13,331 nucleotides of DNA from an uncultured Actinomyces sp. (GTDB lineage: Bacteria > Actinomycetota > Actinomycetes > Actinomycetales > Actinomycetaceae), in contig CALIZH010000338.1 of NCBI GenBank assembly GCA_938028585.1, positions 1-13,331 of the forward strand, written 5' to 3'. The position numbers were made by a program, and so were the translations under genes. Below the pieces are notes generated by a model that saw only the letters and a list, made by a program, of their open reading frames with translations, did no database searches and was not told the origin of the DNA. Positions 7,276 through 13,331 of this stretch are shown here, in pieces (the first letter of the stretch is position 1; the number at the start of each line of letters is the position of its first letter).

Positions 7276-7645
7276 GAAACTCATCGACCGCGCAGTGAAA
7301 AGGCTTTCACTGAGTCGTGAAGACATCGACGCTAACGATGAGAAACAGAGCCGGGAAGAACGCGGGCGTTTAGCCGTTGCCGACGTTCAGGATCGTCAAA
7401 AAGCGGTTCTCTTTGGGACGATTCAATCGGTCACCTACTATCCGGAAATTATTCGTCCGCTGATTGATGCCACTCTCTTTGACGGAACGGGGACAATTGT
7501 CCTTCGCTGGCCGGGACGCAGTGACATCCCCGGCATGCATGCGGGAGTTCACCTCGAAGTTGAGGGAACAATTGGTGTCAGTAATGGGGTAAAAGTGATG
7601 ACGAACCCGCTCTACCGTCTGATTGCAGAGGACAATGTCGAATAA
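7268..7645 (+). CDS. OB-fold nucleic-acid-binding domain protein
   Basis: This 125-residue protein has a short helical, charged N-terminus (about 1-45) followed by an OB-fold-like beta barrel. The segments GTIQSVTYYP (50-59), IDATLFDGTGTIVLRWPG (66-83), VHLEVEGTIGVS (94-105) and NPLYRLI (113-119) match the OB-fold proteins that sit between DUF3710 and DUF3159 in Actinobacteria. RecG-like or tRNA-anticodon-type OB folds bind single-stranded nucleic acid, so nucleic-acid binding is a family-level expectation, not shown here. ATG 7268 is chosen because it gives the usual family length; the longer in-frame start at 7046 would overlap most of DUF3710. The gene overlaps both its neighbours, by 8 and 11 bases. 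Confidence 0.85.
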   Translation: MFKKLIDRAVKRLSLSREDIDANDEKQSREERGRLAVADVQDRQKAVLFGTIQSVTYYPEIIRPLIDATLFDGTGTIVLRWPGRSDIPGMHAGVHLEVEGTIGVSNGVKVMTNPLYRLIAEDNVE

Positions 7646-8306
7646 CCGATACGCGTGGCTTGCCCAAGATGAATTTTCGGCCTCTGATGTTCTTGGGGGA
7701 GCGCGCGGTATTGCCGAGGCCGTGGTTCCCGGCCTCGTATTCTTAGGCTGCTACCTAGTCAGTGGTGCGCTGCTGTCGTCCGCGATCGCATCGGCATTGT
7801 GCTCAGTGCTATTTGCAATCATCCGTCTCATTCAGCGGCAGTCGATTGTCCAATCTCTATCAGGGCTTCTTGGGGTTGGGATTGCATTGGTGTGGGCACT
7901 GGTCTCGGGGAAGGGAATTAACTTCTTTACCTGGGGCCTTGTGACAAATGCAGCCTGGGCATTGGTCTTACTGGTCAGCTTGGTTATTGGTTGGCCTCTA
8001 GTTTCGGTACTTTTTGCACTCTTAACTGGGCGTCCTATTCGTTGGGTCAAGGAGCCGCAAGCGCGCGATCTTGCAGTTAAATGCGTGTGGCTGACCTTGG
8101 CTTGGTCTGCGGTATTTATCATCCGCTTGGCTGTTCAGGTACCCCTATGGCTGAGCGAACAAGTCGCGTGGCTTTCAACAATGAAAATCGTGTTGGGAAT
8201 TCCGCTTTTCATTCCTGTTGCCTGGCTGACTTGGTACCTCTTGAAGGATGATTTCCGGCTGCATCGTGCGCATTCCGATTCTGCGCAGAATGCTGAAGAG
8301 GACTAG
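7635..8306 (+). CDS. DUF3159 family integral membrane protein
   Basis: This 223-residue protein is strongly hydrophobic and matches DUF3159, an actinobacterial membrane family of unknown function. I see about six membrane segments, near residues 30-47, 48-64, 74-91, 98-130 (probably two close-packed helices), 150-168 and 186-203. A short soluble N-terminus and a charged C-terminal tail flank them. A GRPIRWVKEPQ loop (132-142) is the most conserved-looking polar stretch. The start is ATG 7635 because AGAGGA lies just upstream; a TTG at 7623 is in frame but less likely. It overlaps the OB-fold gene by 11 bases and converges on the ceoC-like gene with only 9 bp between stops. Transport or a signalling role cannot be read from the sequence. 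Confidence 0.88.
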   Translation: MSNNRYAWLAQDEFSASDVLGGARGIAEAVVPGLVFLGCYLVSGALLSSAIASALCSVLFAIIRLIQRQSIVQSLSGLLGVGIALVWALVSGKGINFFTWGLVTNAAWALVLLVSLVIGWPLVSVLFALLTGRPIRWVKEPQARDLAVKCVWLTLAWSAVFIIRLAVQVPLWLSEQVAWLSTMKIVLGIPLFIPVAWLTWYLLKDDFRLHRAHSDSAQNAEED

Positions 8307-8324
8307 CTCGTATCTCTAGGCCTC
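8298..8324. other. Imperfect hairpin spanning the convergent DUF3159/ceoC stops
   Basis: GAGGACTAG (8298-8306) pairs with CTAGGCCTC (8316-8324) at eight of nine positions around a 9-base loop. Both TAG stop codons lie in the stem. It could be a weak bidirectional terminator, but neither side has a T-run. Confidence 0.35.
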
Positions 8325-8999
8325 GGATTCTACTTCCCGCGTTAACATGCGCTTCAGTGCGGTCAGAACCTGACCTCCGCGATCTGAAATCAGCAGAACA
8401 AGTTCATCACCAGCCTGGTAGGAATCATCTGCCTGAGGTGCAAAAGGCGCGCCGTCACGCAAGAGCGCGCTCAAGACAACACGCGGCGGGAATGCGACGT
8501 CGCCAATGCTCCTGCCAATGATTGGTGAGTCGTCTGGCAAGACAAAGGCGTACATCGCAGCCTGTGCAGAGTGGAAGGCAAAGAGCTTCACCGGTGTTCC
8601 GACGAAGATTGCTTCCTCGACCAAGGCAGTCATAATGCGCGGAGTCGAAACGGGAACGTCCACACCCCAAGAGGCGTCGAATAGCCATTCGTTCTTTGGA
8701 TTGTTTTGGCGTGCAACAACACGCGGGACAGCGAATTCAGTCTTCGCAAGAAGCGAGATCACCAAATTTGCTTTGTCATCTCCGGTTGCTGCCAAAACGA
8801 CATCGGCATCACGCACTCCCGCTTCCGAAAGTGCTTCGGGGGAGCAAGCATCGGCAAGAATCCATTCGGCGTCAGCCACTGAAGCGACACGCAGCTGGTC
8901 GGGTTTTTTATCGATTAATGTCACGTCGTGACCGTGATCGAGTAGTTCAAGGGCGACCGAGCGTCCTACGGAACCGGCGCCGGCGATAACAATCTTCAT
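8316..8999 (-). CDS. ceoC: TrkA-family (RCK domain) potassium uptake regulator, CeoC-like
   Basis: This 227-residue protein has the layout of a single RCK_N plus RCK_C TrkA/KtrA-type subunit. These are cytoplasmic nucleotide-binding proteins that gate K+ transporters. The Rossmann motif GAGSVG is at 7-12, and Asp30 ends the second strand as expected for an NAD(H)-type site. The RCK_N domain runs to about 115 and the RCK_C domain over about 135-220 (GRSIGDVAFP to DELVLLIS). The start at 8999 follows the upstream TrkA stop by three bases, with a GAGGA Shine-Dalgarno sequence lying inside that gene's end, so the pair is translationally coupled. The name follows M. tuberculosis CeoC by similarity of the N-terminus and position beside CeoB. 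No TrkH, TrkG or KtrB channel is in the window. Confidence 0.88.
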   Translation of the reverse strand: MKIVIAGAGSVGRSVALELLDHGHDVTLIDKKPDQLRVASVADAEWILADACSPEALSEAGVRDADVVLAATGDDKANLVISLLAKTEFAVPRVVARQNNPKNEWLFDASWGVDVPVSTPRIMTALVEEAIFVGTPVKLFAFHSAQAAMYAFVLPDDSPIIGRSIGDVAFPPRVVLSALLRDGAPFAPQADDSYQAGDELVLLISDRGGQVLTALKRMLTREVESEA

Positions 9000-9002
9000 C
9001 TC

Positions 9003-9668
9003 TTAGTCCTCAAGGCGTGGTGCGCGTGTCAAGATGTCACGCAAGGGAAGTGGATCTTCACCAGAGATTGCAAAATACAACTGGTCATGTTCTTGTATGA
9101 CCAACTCTGGACGGGCGGGAAGAATCGTTCCTAAGCGAGAGACAAAGGCAATCCGTTCACCTGTCAAGTTCTCGACTGTGGGGAAAGAAAGTCCGTACCA
9201 ATCAGCGATTGGAGTGGCGGTGACCAAAGAAACAAGTCCGGAGGGGTGCGTCCATGTCACAGCGGCATCAGGCGGCATTAGGCGACGAAGCACCGATTCA
9301 GTCGTTCGTTTGACCGTGGCAACCGTGGGAATCCCCAGGCGTTCGTATACGAAGGCCCGTTCTGGGTCGTAGATTCGAGCAACGACACGCTCGACATGGA
9401 AAGTTTCGCGCGCAACACGGGCGGCAATGATATTCGAATTATCGCCATTTGATACCGCGGCAAAGGCATAGGCATCTTTAATTCCCGCTTGTTTTAAGGC
9501 ATCGCGATCCATGCCAAGTCCAGTGACTCGGCGGCCCGAAAAGTCTTGAGAAAGGCGTTGGAAAGCCTTGGAATCAGAGTCGATGACTGCGACGGAGTGT
9601 CCCTGCGCATCCAAAATAGTGGCAAGACTGGCGCCAACTCGGCCGCATCCCATAATCACAAAGTGCAC
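9003..9668 (-). CDS. ceoB: TrkA-family (RCK domain) potassium uptake regulator, CeoB-like
   Basis: This 221-residue protein is a second single-RCK TrkA-type subunit. The Rossmann motif GCGRVG is at 7-12 and Asp30 closes strand two. RCK_N runs to about 115, and an RCK_C-like domain covers about 133-215 (WYGLSFPTVENLTGERI to QLYFAIS). It differs clearly from its downstream neighbour, so the two may form a hetero-oligomeric ring; that is inference from family behaviour. The GTG start puts the Rossmann strand at residue 2, as in relatives. There is no usable Shine-Dalgarno sequence (a GGAG lies one base from the GTG, too close), but a TAGCGT hexamer lies six bases upstream. It is divergent from the KimA-like permease over 107 bp, matching the ceoB layout I recall in M. 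tuberculosis. Confidence 0.88.
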   Translation of the reverse strand: MHFVIMGCGRVGASLATILDAQGHSVAVIDSDSKAFQRLSQDFSGRRVTGLGMDRDALKQAGIKDAYAFAAVSNGDNSNIIAARVARETFHVERVVARIYDPERAFVYERLGIPTVATVKRTTESVLRRLMPPDAAVTWTHPSGLVSLVTATPIADWYGLSFPTVENLTGERIAFVSRLGTILPARPELVIQEHDQLYFAISGEDPLPLRDILTRAPRLED

Positions 9669-9703
9669 ACTCCAACGCTACTCGCACAAAGCGCTCATGG
9701 CAT
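9669..9703 (-). promoter_or_regulatory. Candidate leaderless promoter of the ceoB-ceoC pair
   Basis: On the minus strand, ATGCCA (9703-9698), a 17-bp spacer, then TAGCGT (9680-9675) and six bases lead directly into the GTG start. The hexamers match four of six TTGACA positions and the TANNNT pattern. Confidence 0.5.
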
Positions 9704-9740
9704 CTGTTTGACTCAAAAGTTGCTCTGTACGCGTCCAAAA

Positions 9741-9775
9741 GTGACGCTCTGTCATCCAGAGGATACGCTTAAGAG
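9741..9775 (+). promoter_or_regulatory. Candidate leaderless promoter of the KimA-like permease gene
   Basis: GTGACG (9741-9746), a 17-bp spacer, then TACGCT (9764-9769) and six bases precede the GTG at 9776. The -35 matches TTGACA at four of six positions. It is back to back with the ceoB promoter in the 107-bp divergent region. Confidence 0.5.
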
Positions 9776-11764
9776 GTGTCATCATTCGTTGAGTCCGCAA
9801 AACGCGTTTTAATCGGACGTCCTATTCGTTCCAAGGCGGCGGCCCGTCAACTTCTCCCGAAGAGACTTGCTCTTCCGATCTATGCTTCTGATGCGCTCTC
9901 ATCGGTTGCCTACGCACCGGATGAAATTCTCCTCACACTTGCATTGGCAGGCTCTCTTGCTCTCATTAAGTCGGTGTGGGTCGGTGTAGTTGTCGCCTGC
10001 GTTTTGGCTGTCGTTGTTTTGTCTTATCGGCAAACCGTTCACGCCTACCCTTCAGGTGGCGGCGACTACGAGGTTGTCACAACGAATCTTGGCCCCAGTT
10101 GGGGACTTCTTGTGGCCTCGGCACTTCTCGTCGATTACGTATTGACAGTTGCGGTGTCAATCTCTTCCGGCGCAAACTACCTGACTACGATCTTCCCGGG
10201 TTTGCGCGGTTCAGAAGTTCCCATTGCGGTTGGACTGATTATTTTCCTCACTCTGGTCAACCTTCGAGGAACACGAGAAGCAGGAACCGCATTCGCGATC
10301 CCCACCTACGCCTACATGATCGCAATCGCCGTGATGATCAGTGTTGGCTTTGTGCGACTATTCATGGGGAATCTTCCAATGGCGGATAGCGCTGCCTATG
10401 ACATCCACGCAGCAAGTTCGCACCTCGACGGGCTCACCGGTTTGGGCGGGGTTTTCTTGCTGATGCGTGCTTTCTCTTCTGGCTGCGCGGCCTTAACGGG
10501 GGTTGAAGCCATTTCAAACGGCGTCCCGAACTTTAAGCGTCCTAAATCGCGCAACGCAGGAATTACCCTGCTGATGCTCGGCGGTATTGCCGCTTCGATG
10601 ATGATCTCTATCCTCGTACTAGCGCGTTATACGGGGCTGCAGATGGTTGACGATACCTCGATGGTTTATCTCCACGGTAGTGCCCAACCTGATGTGCACT
10701 TTGCTCCGGTTATCAGCCAGTTGGCCTCGACGATTTTTGGCGACGGCTCATTACTTTTTATTTTCGTGACCGCAGTGACGGGCTTTATTTTGATCCTTGC
10801 GGCAAACACCGCTTTCAACGGCTTCCCAACCCTGGCCTCGGTTCTTTCGCGTGACTCCTTCCTGCCTCGTCAGCTTTACAAGCGCGGTGACCGACTGTCG
10901 TACTCCAATGGCATCATGGCCCTTGCTGTGGGCGCCTCGGCATTGGTGATTCTTTTTGATGCAAGCGTCACCCGATTGATCCAGCTCTACGTTGTCGGCG
11001 TCTTCGTTTCGTTTACGCTTTCCCAACTGGGAATGATCCGTCACTGGAATAAACGCCTGCGTCTTCCGCAAAATGGCAGTGAACGCGGCAAGGTGCTTCG
11101 CTCGCGTTCTGTGAACATCATCGGCTTTATGATGACCGGATTCGTTCTTGCTGTCGTTCTGGTCACGAAGTTTACTCACGGTGCATGGATTACCGTTTTG
11201 CTCATTGCTCTGGTCTTCACCATCCAGCGTTTAATTCGCCGCCACTATGACACCATTCGTGGCCAGCTGCGGGTGGAGGATTGGCATACGCGGCGTGCGC
11301 TGCCTTCACGCGTTCGCGCTTTGGTTTTGGTCTCGAATTTATCGAAGCCTTCAATGCGTGCCATTGCGACGGCACGCGCACAGGCTCCCATCAATTTGGA
11401 AATTGTTTCAGTCGTCTCGGACCTCGAGGAAGAAAAGCATATTCGTCGCGAATGGAAGGAATCAGGTCTTCCTGTTCCTTTGACGCTGGTCGCCTCACCA
11501 TTTAGGGACATCACTCAAATCGTCATTTCTTATGTACGTTCAAGGCGTCAGCGTTCACCGGAAGAAATGCTGGTTGTCTATATTCCAGAGTTCTTGGTCC
11601 GGCACTGGTGGGAGAACATTCTCCATAACCAGATGGCCTTGCGGTTATCTCGATCTCTTTTACGAATCCCCGGCGTCGTGCTCACCATTGTCCCCTGGAA
11701 GCTTGGCGAAGATATCCAGGTCGATGGAACCCAGAGCGTCAATGATCCATTCAAGCGCCAGTGA
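9776..11764 (+). CDS. KimA-like APC-superfamily potassium transporter
   Basis: This 662-residue permease would usually be annotated only as an APC family permease, but it aligns by eye along its length with Bacillus subtilis KimA (YdaO), a high-affinity K+/H+ importer. Shared blocks include IGRPIRSKAA (13-22), SDALSSVAY (38-46), YPSGGGDYEV (91-100), VDYILTVAVS-like 119-128, and FSSGCAALTGVEAISN (233-248). The residues I recall as K+ ligands in KimA (Asp36, Tyr43, Asp117, Tyr118, Tyr377) correspond to Asp39, Tyr46, Asp120, Tyr121 and Tyr405, all kept. About 12 membrane segments occupy residues 30-485. The soluble C-terminal part (about 510-662) resembles the USP-like regulatory domain that binds c-di-AMP in Bacillus KimA. 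The GTG start fits the homologous N-terminus. It is divergent from ceoB and is followed after 14 bp by the methyltransferase gene. K+ as substrate is inferred from homology. Confidence 0.85.
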   Translation: MSSFVESAKRVLIGRPIRSKAAARQLLPKRLALPIYASDALSSVAYAPDEILLTLALAGSLALIKSVWVGVVVACVLAVVVLSYRQTVHAYPSGGGDYEVVTTNLGPSWGLLVASALLVDYVLTVAVSISSGANYLTTIFPGLRGSEVPIAVGLIIFLTLVNLRGTREAGTAFAIPTYAYMIAIAVMISVGFVRLFMGNLPMADSAAYDIHAASSHLDGLTGLGGVFLLMRAFSSGCAALTGVEAISNGVPNFKRPKSRNAGITLLMLGGIAASMMISILVLARYTGLQMVDDTSMVYLHGSAQPDVHFAPVISQLASTIFGDGSLLFIFVTAVTGFILILAANTAFNGFPTLASVLSRDSFLPRQLYKRGDRLSYSNGIMALAVGASALVILFDASVTRLIQLYVVGVFVSFTLSQLGMIRHWNKRLRLPQNGSERGKVLRSRSVNIIGFMMTGFVLAVVLVTKFTHGAWITVLLIALVFTIQRLIRRHYDTIRGQLRVEDWHTRRALPSRVRALVLVSNLSKPSMRAIATARAQAPINLEIVSVVSDLEEEKHIRREWKESGLPVPLTLVASPFRDITQIVISYVRSRRQRSPEEMLVVYIPEFLVRHWWENILHNQMALRLSRSLLRIPGVVLTIVPWKLGEDIQVDGTQSVNDPFKRQ

Positions 11765-11772
11765 GGAGAGGG
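11764..11772 (+). promoter_or_regulatory. Shine-Dalgarno site of the methyltransferase gene
   Basis: AGGAGAGGG begins on the last base of the permease stop codon and lies six bases before the ATG at 11779. It favours that start over the in-frame GTG at 11761 and implies coupling to the permease gene. Confidence 0.65.
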
Positions 11773-11778
11773 CTACAC

Positions 11779-13041
11779 ATGAGCGATTCTGATGAACTGA
11801 TTGAGCTCACAATCGGCGCGCCTGCGCACGGTGGTGCCTGTGTTGCACGCGATGATTCCGGGCGCGTTGTTTTCGTTCGATTCGCCCTTCCAGGTGAGAA
11901 GGTGCGCGCACGTGTGATCGATTCACAGAAGCGTATGTTGTGGGCCGAGGCCGTCGAGATTCTTGAACCCAGCCCTGATCGAATTCCCAGTGTGTGGCCA
12001 GCAGCTGGCCCCGGTGGCGTAGGTGGGGGAGAACTTTCCTTCGTCAGCCCCGAAGGGGGACGTCGCTGGAAAACCGCAGTTCTAGAAGACCAATTGCGAC
12101 GTATTGGTCGTGAGCGCGTCGCCGAGCAGGTCGAGGCCATTGGGGGAGTGAGCGTCCAACCGGCACCCGGTGATGAGAACCGTGAAGAACTTCTGGGACG
12201 ACGCACACGTATCGAGTGCGTCGTGAATGAAGCAGGACGACTTGGTATGCGCCGCTATCGCTCGCATGAGATTCAGGTGCTGGATTCTATGCCTTTAGCT
12301 GCCAAAGAGATCAATGAACTCGATGTCTGGGAAGGCAATAAGGTTTTTTCTCACCTTCCCGAAGGCTCGCGAGTCCGTTTGATTGCTGCTCCCGGCCAGC
12401 CGACACTGATTTGCACGGATGAGGGCTGCTGGGATGCCCAAGGAGATGCGTCGAAGGGACCCGTAACGTGGACAGTTTCCCGCGAAAACGGAGCAGATCA
12501 GTATCGCGTTCGCCCTCAAGGTTTTTGGCAAACCCATCGTCGTGGAGCCGAAGTTTTAGCCCGAAATGTTGAGGATATCGTCGCCTCGCTCGGTGCTTCC
12601 CGAATAATGGAACTTTACTCGGGGGCAGGACTCTTTTCGCTGCCGTTGTCGCGCCTTGTGGGCAGTGCCGGGCGCCTGGTGACCCTTGAAGTTGACGAGG
12701 CCGCCGTTGCCGACGCCGTGGCAAACGTTGGTAGTGACGTGCTTGACGCTTTCGTTGGCGACTGCGATGCACCTGCAGTGCGCGAACTCAATAGCGAATT
12801 GGGGGGTGCGGAGATTATCATCGCTGATCCTCCAAGATCCGGAGCTGGCAAAGAAGTCTGTCATGCGATGGCCAGTACCGGGGCAGAGCACATTCTGCTT
12901 GTGTCCTGTGATCCCGCTGCAGCTTCACGTGACCTGCATGATCTTCTTGAGGAGGACTACAGGATCGCCGATATGCGTGCCTGGGATCTCTTCCCCTACA
13001 CGCACCACTTTGAAGTGATGACGTTACTGGAGAGGATCTAG
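11779..13041 (+). CDS. TRAM-domain class I SAM-dependent RNA m5U methyltransferase (TrmA/RlmC/RlmD family)
   Basis: This 420-residue protein is of the family that makes 5-methyluridine in tRNA or rRNA. An N-terminal TRAM RNA-binding domain covers about 5-65 (GAPAHGGACVAR, FVRFALPGEKV). The SAM-binding domain has motif I ELYSGAGLF (278-286), LEVDE (303-307) and DPPRSGAG (350-357). The catalytic cysteine is Cys377 in VSCDP, and Glu412 lies in the terminal DLFPYTHHFEVM block. The iron-sulfur cysteine cluster of E. coli RlmD is missing: the equivalent stretch reads PAAGPGGVGGGEL (75-85 region), as I recall for other actinobacterial members. Target site (tRNA U54 or a 23S position) cannot be decided. 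The start at ATG 11779 is backed by a good Shine-Dalgarno sequence. It sits 14 bp after the permease gene and ends before a strong hairpin. Confidence 0.9.
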   Translation: MSDSDELIELTIGAPAHGGACVARDDSGRVVFVRFALPGEKVRARVIDSQKRMLWAEAVEILEPSPDRIPSVWPAAGPGGVGGGELSFVSPEGGRRWKTAVLEDQLRRIGRERVAEQVEAIGGVSVQPAPGDENREELLGRRTRIECVVNEAGRLGMRRYRSHEIQVLDSMPLAAKEINELDVWEGNKVFSHLPEGSRVRLIAAPGQPTLICTDEGCWDAQGDASKGPVTWTVSRENGADQYRVRPQGFWQTHRRGAEVLARNVEDIVASLGASRIMELYSGAGLFSLPLSRLVGSAGRLVTLEVDEAAVADAVANVGSDVLDAFVGDCDAPAVRELNSELGGAEIIIADPPRSGAGKEVCHAMASTGAEHILLVSCDPAAASRDLHDLLEEDYRIADMRAWDLFPYTHHFEVMTLLERI

Positions 13042-13090
13042 AGTTCGTCGCTGGACTTTGATTTAAGGGGATATACCTACTATCAGTTCC

Positions 13091-13134
13091 GATGCAGTTG
13101 GGGGGCAGGCTCTGCGCCTGCCCCCAACTGCATC
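13091..13134. terminator. Strong bidirectional hairpin terminator
   Basis: The arms 13091-13110 and 13116-13134 pair over 19 bp with a single bulged G and a 5-base loop. The stem contains a G-run/C-run core. Downstream on the plus strand is only a weak T-rich stretch (ATCTTCGTTTT), and none lies on the minus side. It sits between the convergent methyltransferase and S9 peptidase genes, so it probably ends both transcripts. Confidence 0.85.
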
Positions 13135-13155
13135 AATCTTCGTTTTGGAGGAGCT

Positions 13156-13331
13156 TTAGAGGTTTTCAATCTCGAGGTTCACGGGTACCTTTGCGTCTAG
13201 CTTCCAGACTTGAGAGTAGAAGCTGAGTTCGCTTTCCCAAGAATCCTTAATGTTTGCTGCCGAATGGAATCCGTGGCCTTCACCCGAGTAGAGACGCAGA
13301 GCCACGGGACGGCCGCTGTCACGGAGGGCCT
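13156..13331 (-). CDS. S9-family (prolyl oligopeptidase-like) peptidase, C-terminal end only
   Basis: An open frame enters from the right edge of the window on the minus strand and ends at a TAA (13158-13156), giving 57 complete residues. It has no start in the window. The segment reads RLYSGEGHGFHSAANIKDSWESELSFYSQVW in spaced blocks; the GEGHGF motif carries the catalytic His of S9 peptidases (alpha/beta-hydrolase fold), and the trailing helix plus ELSFYSQV is the usual C-terminus of dipeptidyl-peptidase/acylaminoacyl-peptidase members. The nucleophile Ser and acid Asp lie outside the window, so activity and exact subfamily cannot be judged. The first two bases of the window edge (13330-13331) belong to a split codon. 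Confidence 0.8.
   Translation of the reverse strand, partial: ALRDSGRPVALRLYSGEGHGFHSAANIKDSWESELSFYSQVWKLDAKVPVNLEIENL

Noticed and set aside
9669..9775. A c-di-AMP (ydaO-type) riboswitch upstream of the KimA-like gene, as in Bacillus
   Set aside because: The whole divergent gap is only 107 bp, no matching stems or conserved blocks are visible, and the promoter appears to abut the start codon, leaving no leader RNA.
13042..13090. A promoter (TTGATT ... TACTAT) just before the big hairpin, suggesting a small RNA
   Set aside because: The spacing between the two hexamers is 14 bp, too short, and the hairpin is readily explained as the terminator of two convergent genes.
1..13331. Mobile elements, phage genes, CRISPR repeats, tRNA or rRNA genes
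   Set aside because: I found no transposase or integrase-like protein, regularly spaced repeat, or tRNA-like sequence. The genes are housekeeping or lineage-core types and are packed tightly.

Overview
This window is ordinary-looking actinobacterial chromosome. Base composition looks moderate for the phylum, roughly mid-50s % GC by eye. Several proteins belong to families I know only from Actinobacteria: SepH, DUF5998, DUF4193, DUF3710 and DUF3159. Together with the gene order, they point to an Actinomycetaceae-type organism (Actinomyces, Schaalia, Trueperella and relatives). The genus is a guess. I see no mobile element, CRISPR array, rRNA or tRNA.

Layout. (1) 2-940: C-terminal part of an ABC-F ATPase, cut by the window edge. 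(2) 972-3437, minus: topoisomerase IV subunit A (parC), convergent with the ABC-F gene. (3) 3504-5169, plus: a DUF5998 gene overlapping a type I phosphodiesterase/nucleotide pyrophosphatase-like gene. (4) 5166-6137, minus: the cell-division regulator SepH, whose stop overlaps the phosphodiesterase stop. (5) 6310-8306, plus: DUF4193, DUF3710, OB-fold and DUF3159 genes, with the last three overlapping each other. (6) 8316-9668, minus: two TrkA/CeoBC-type RCK proteins. (7) 9776-13041, plus: a KimA-like APC potassium permease, then a TRAM-domain RNA methyltransferase. (8) 13091-13134: a strong bidirectional hairpin. (9) 13156-13331, minus: the C-terminal end of an S9-family peptidase that runs off the window.

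How the genes fit together. The order sepH, DUF4193, DUF3710, OB, DUF3159, trkA, trkA, APC permease, TRAM methyltransferase resembles a neighbourhood I recall from many Actinobacteria, including the M. tuberculosis ceoB-ceoC region. The usual dut gene between DUF4193 and DUF3710 is not here. The likeliest functional module is potassium homeostasis: two RCK regulators are divergent from a KimA-type K+ importer, and no TrkH or KtrB channel is present. ParC and SepH add chromosome decatenation and division control.

The most striking non-coding pattern is at gene starts. Five genes that probably begin transcription units have a -10-like hexamer ending exactly six bases before the start codon and no usable Shine-Dalgarno sequence. 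That is the geometry of leaderless mRNAs. Other starts, whether unit-first (sepH, DUF4193) or within a unit (phosphodiesterase, DUF3159, methyltransferase), carry clear Shine-Dalgarno sequences.
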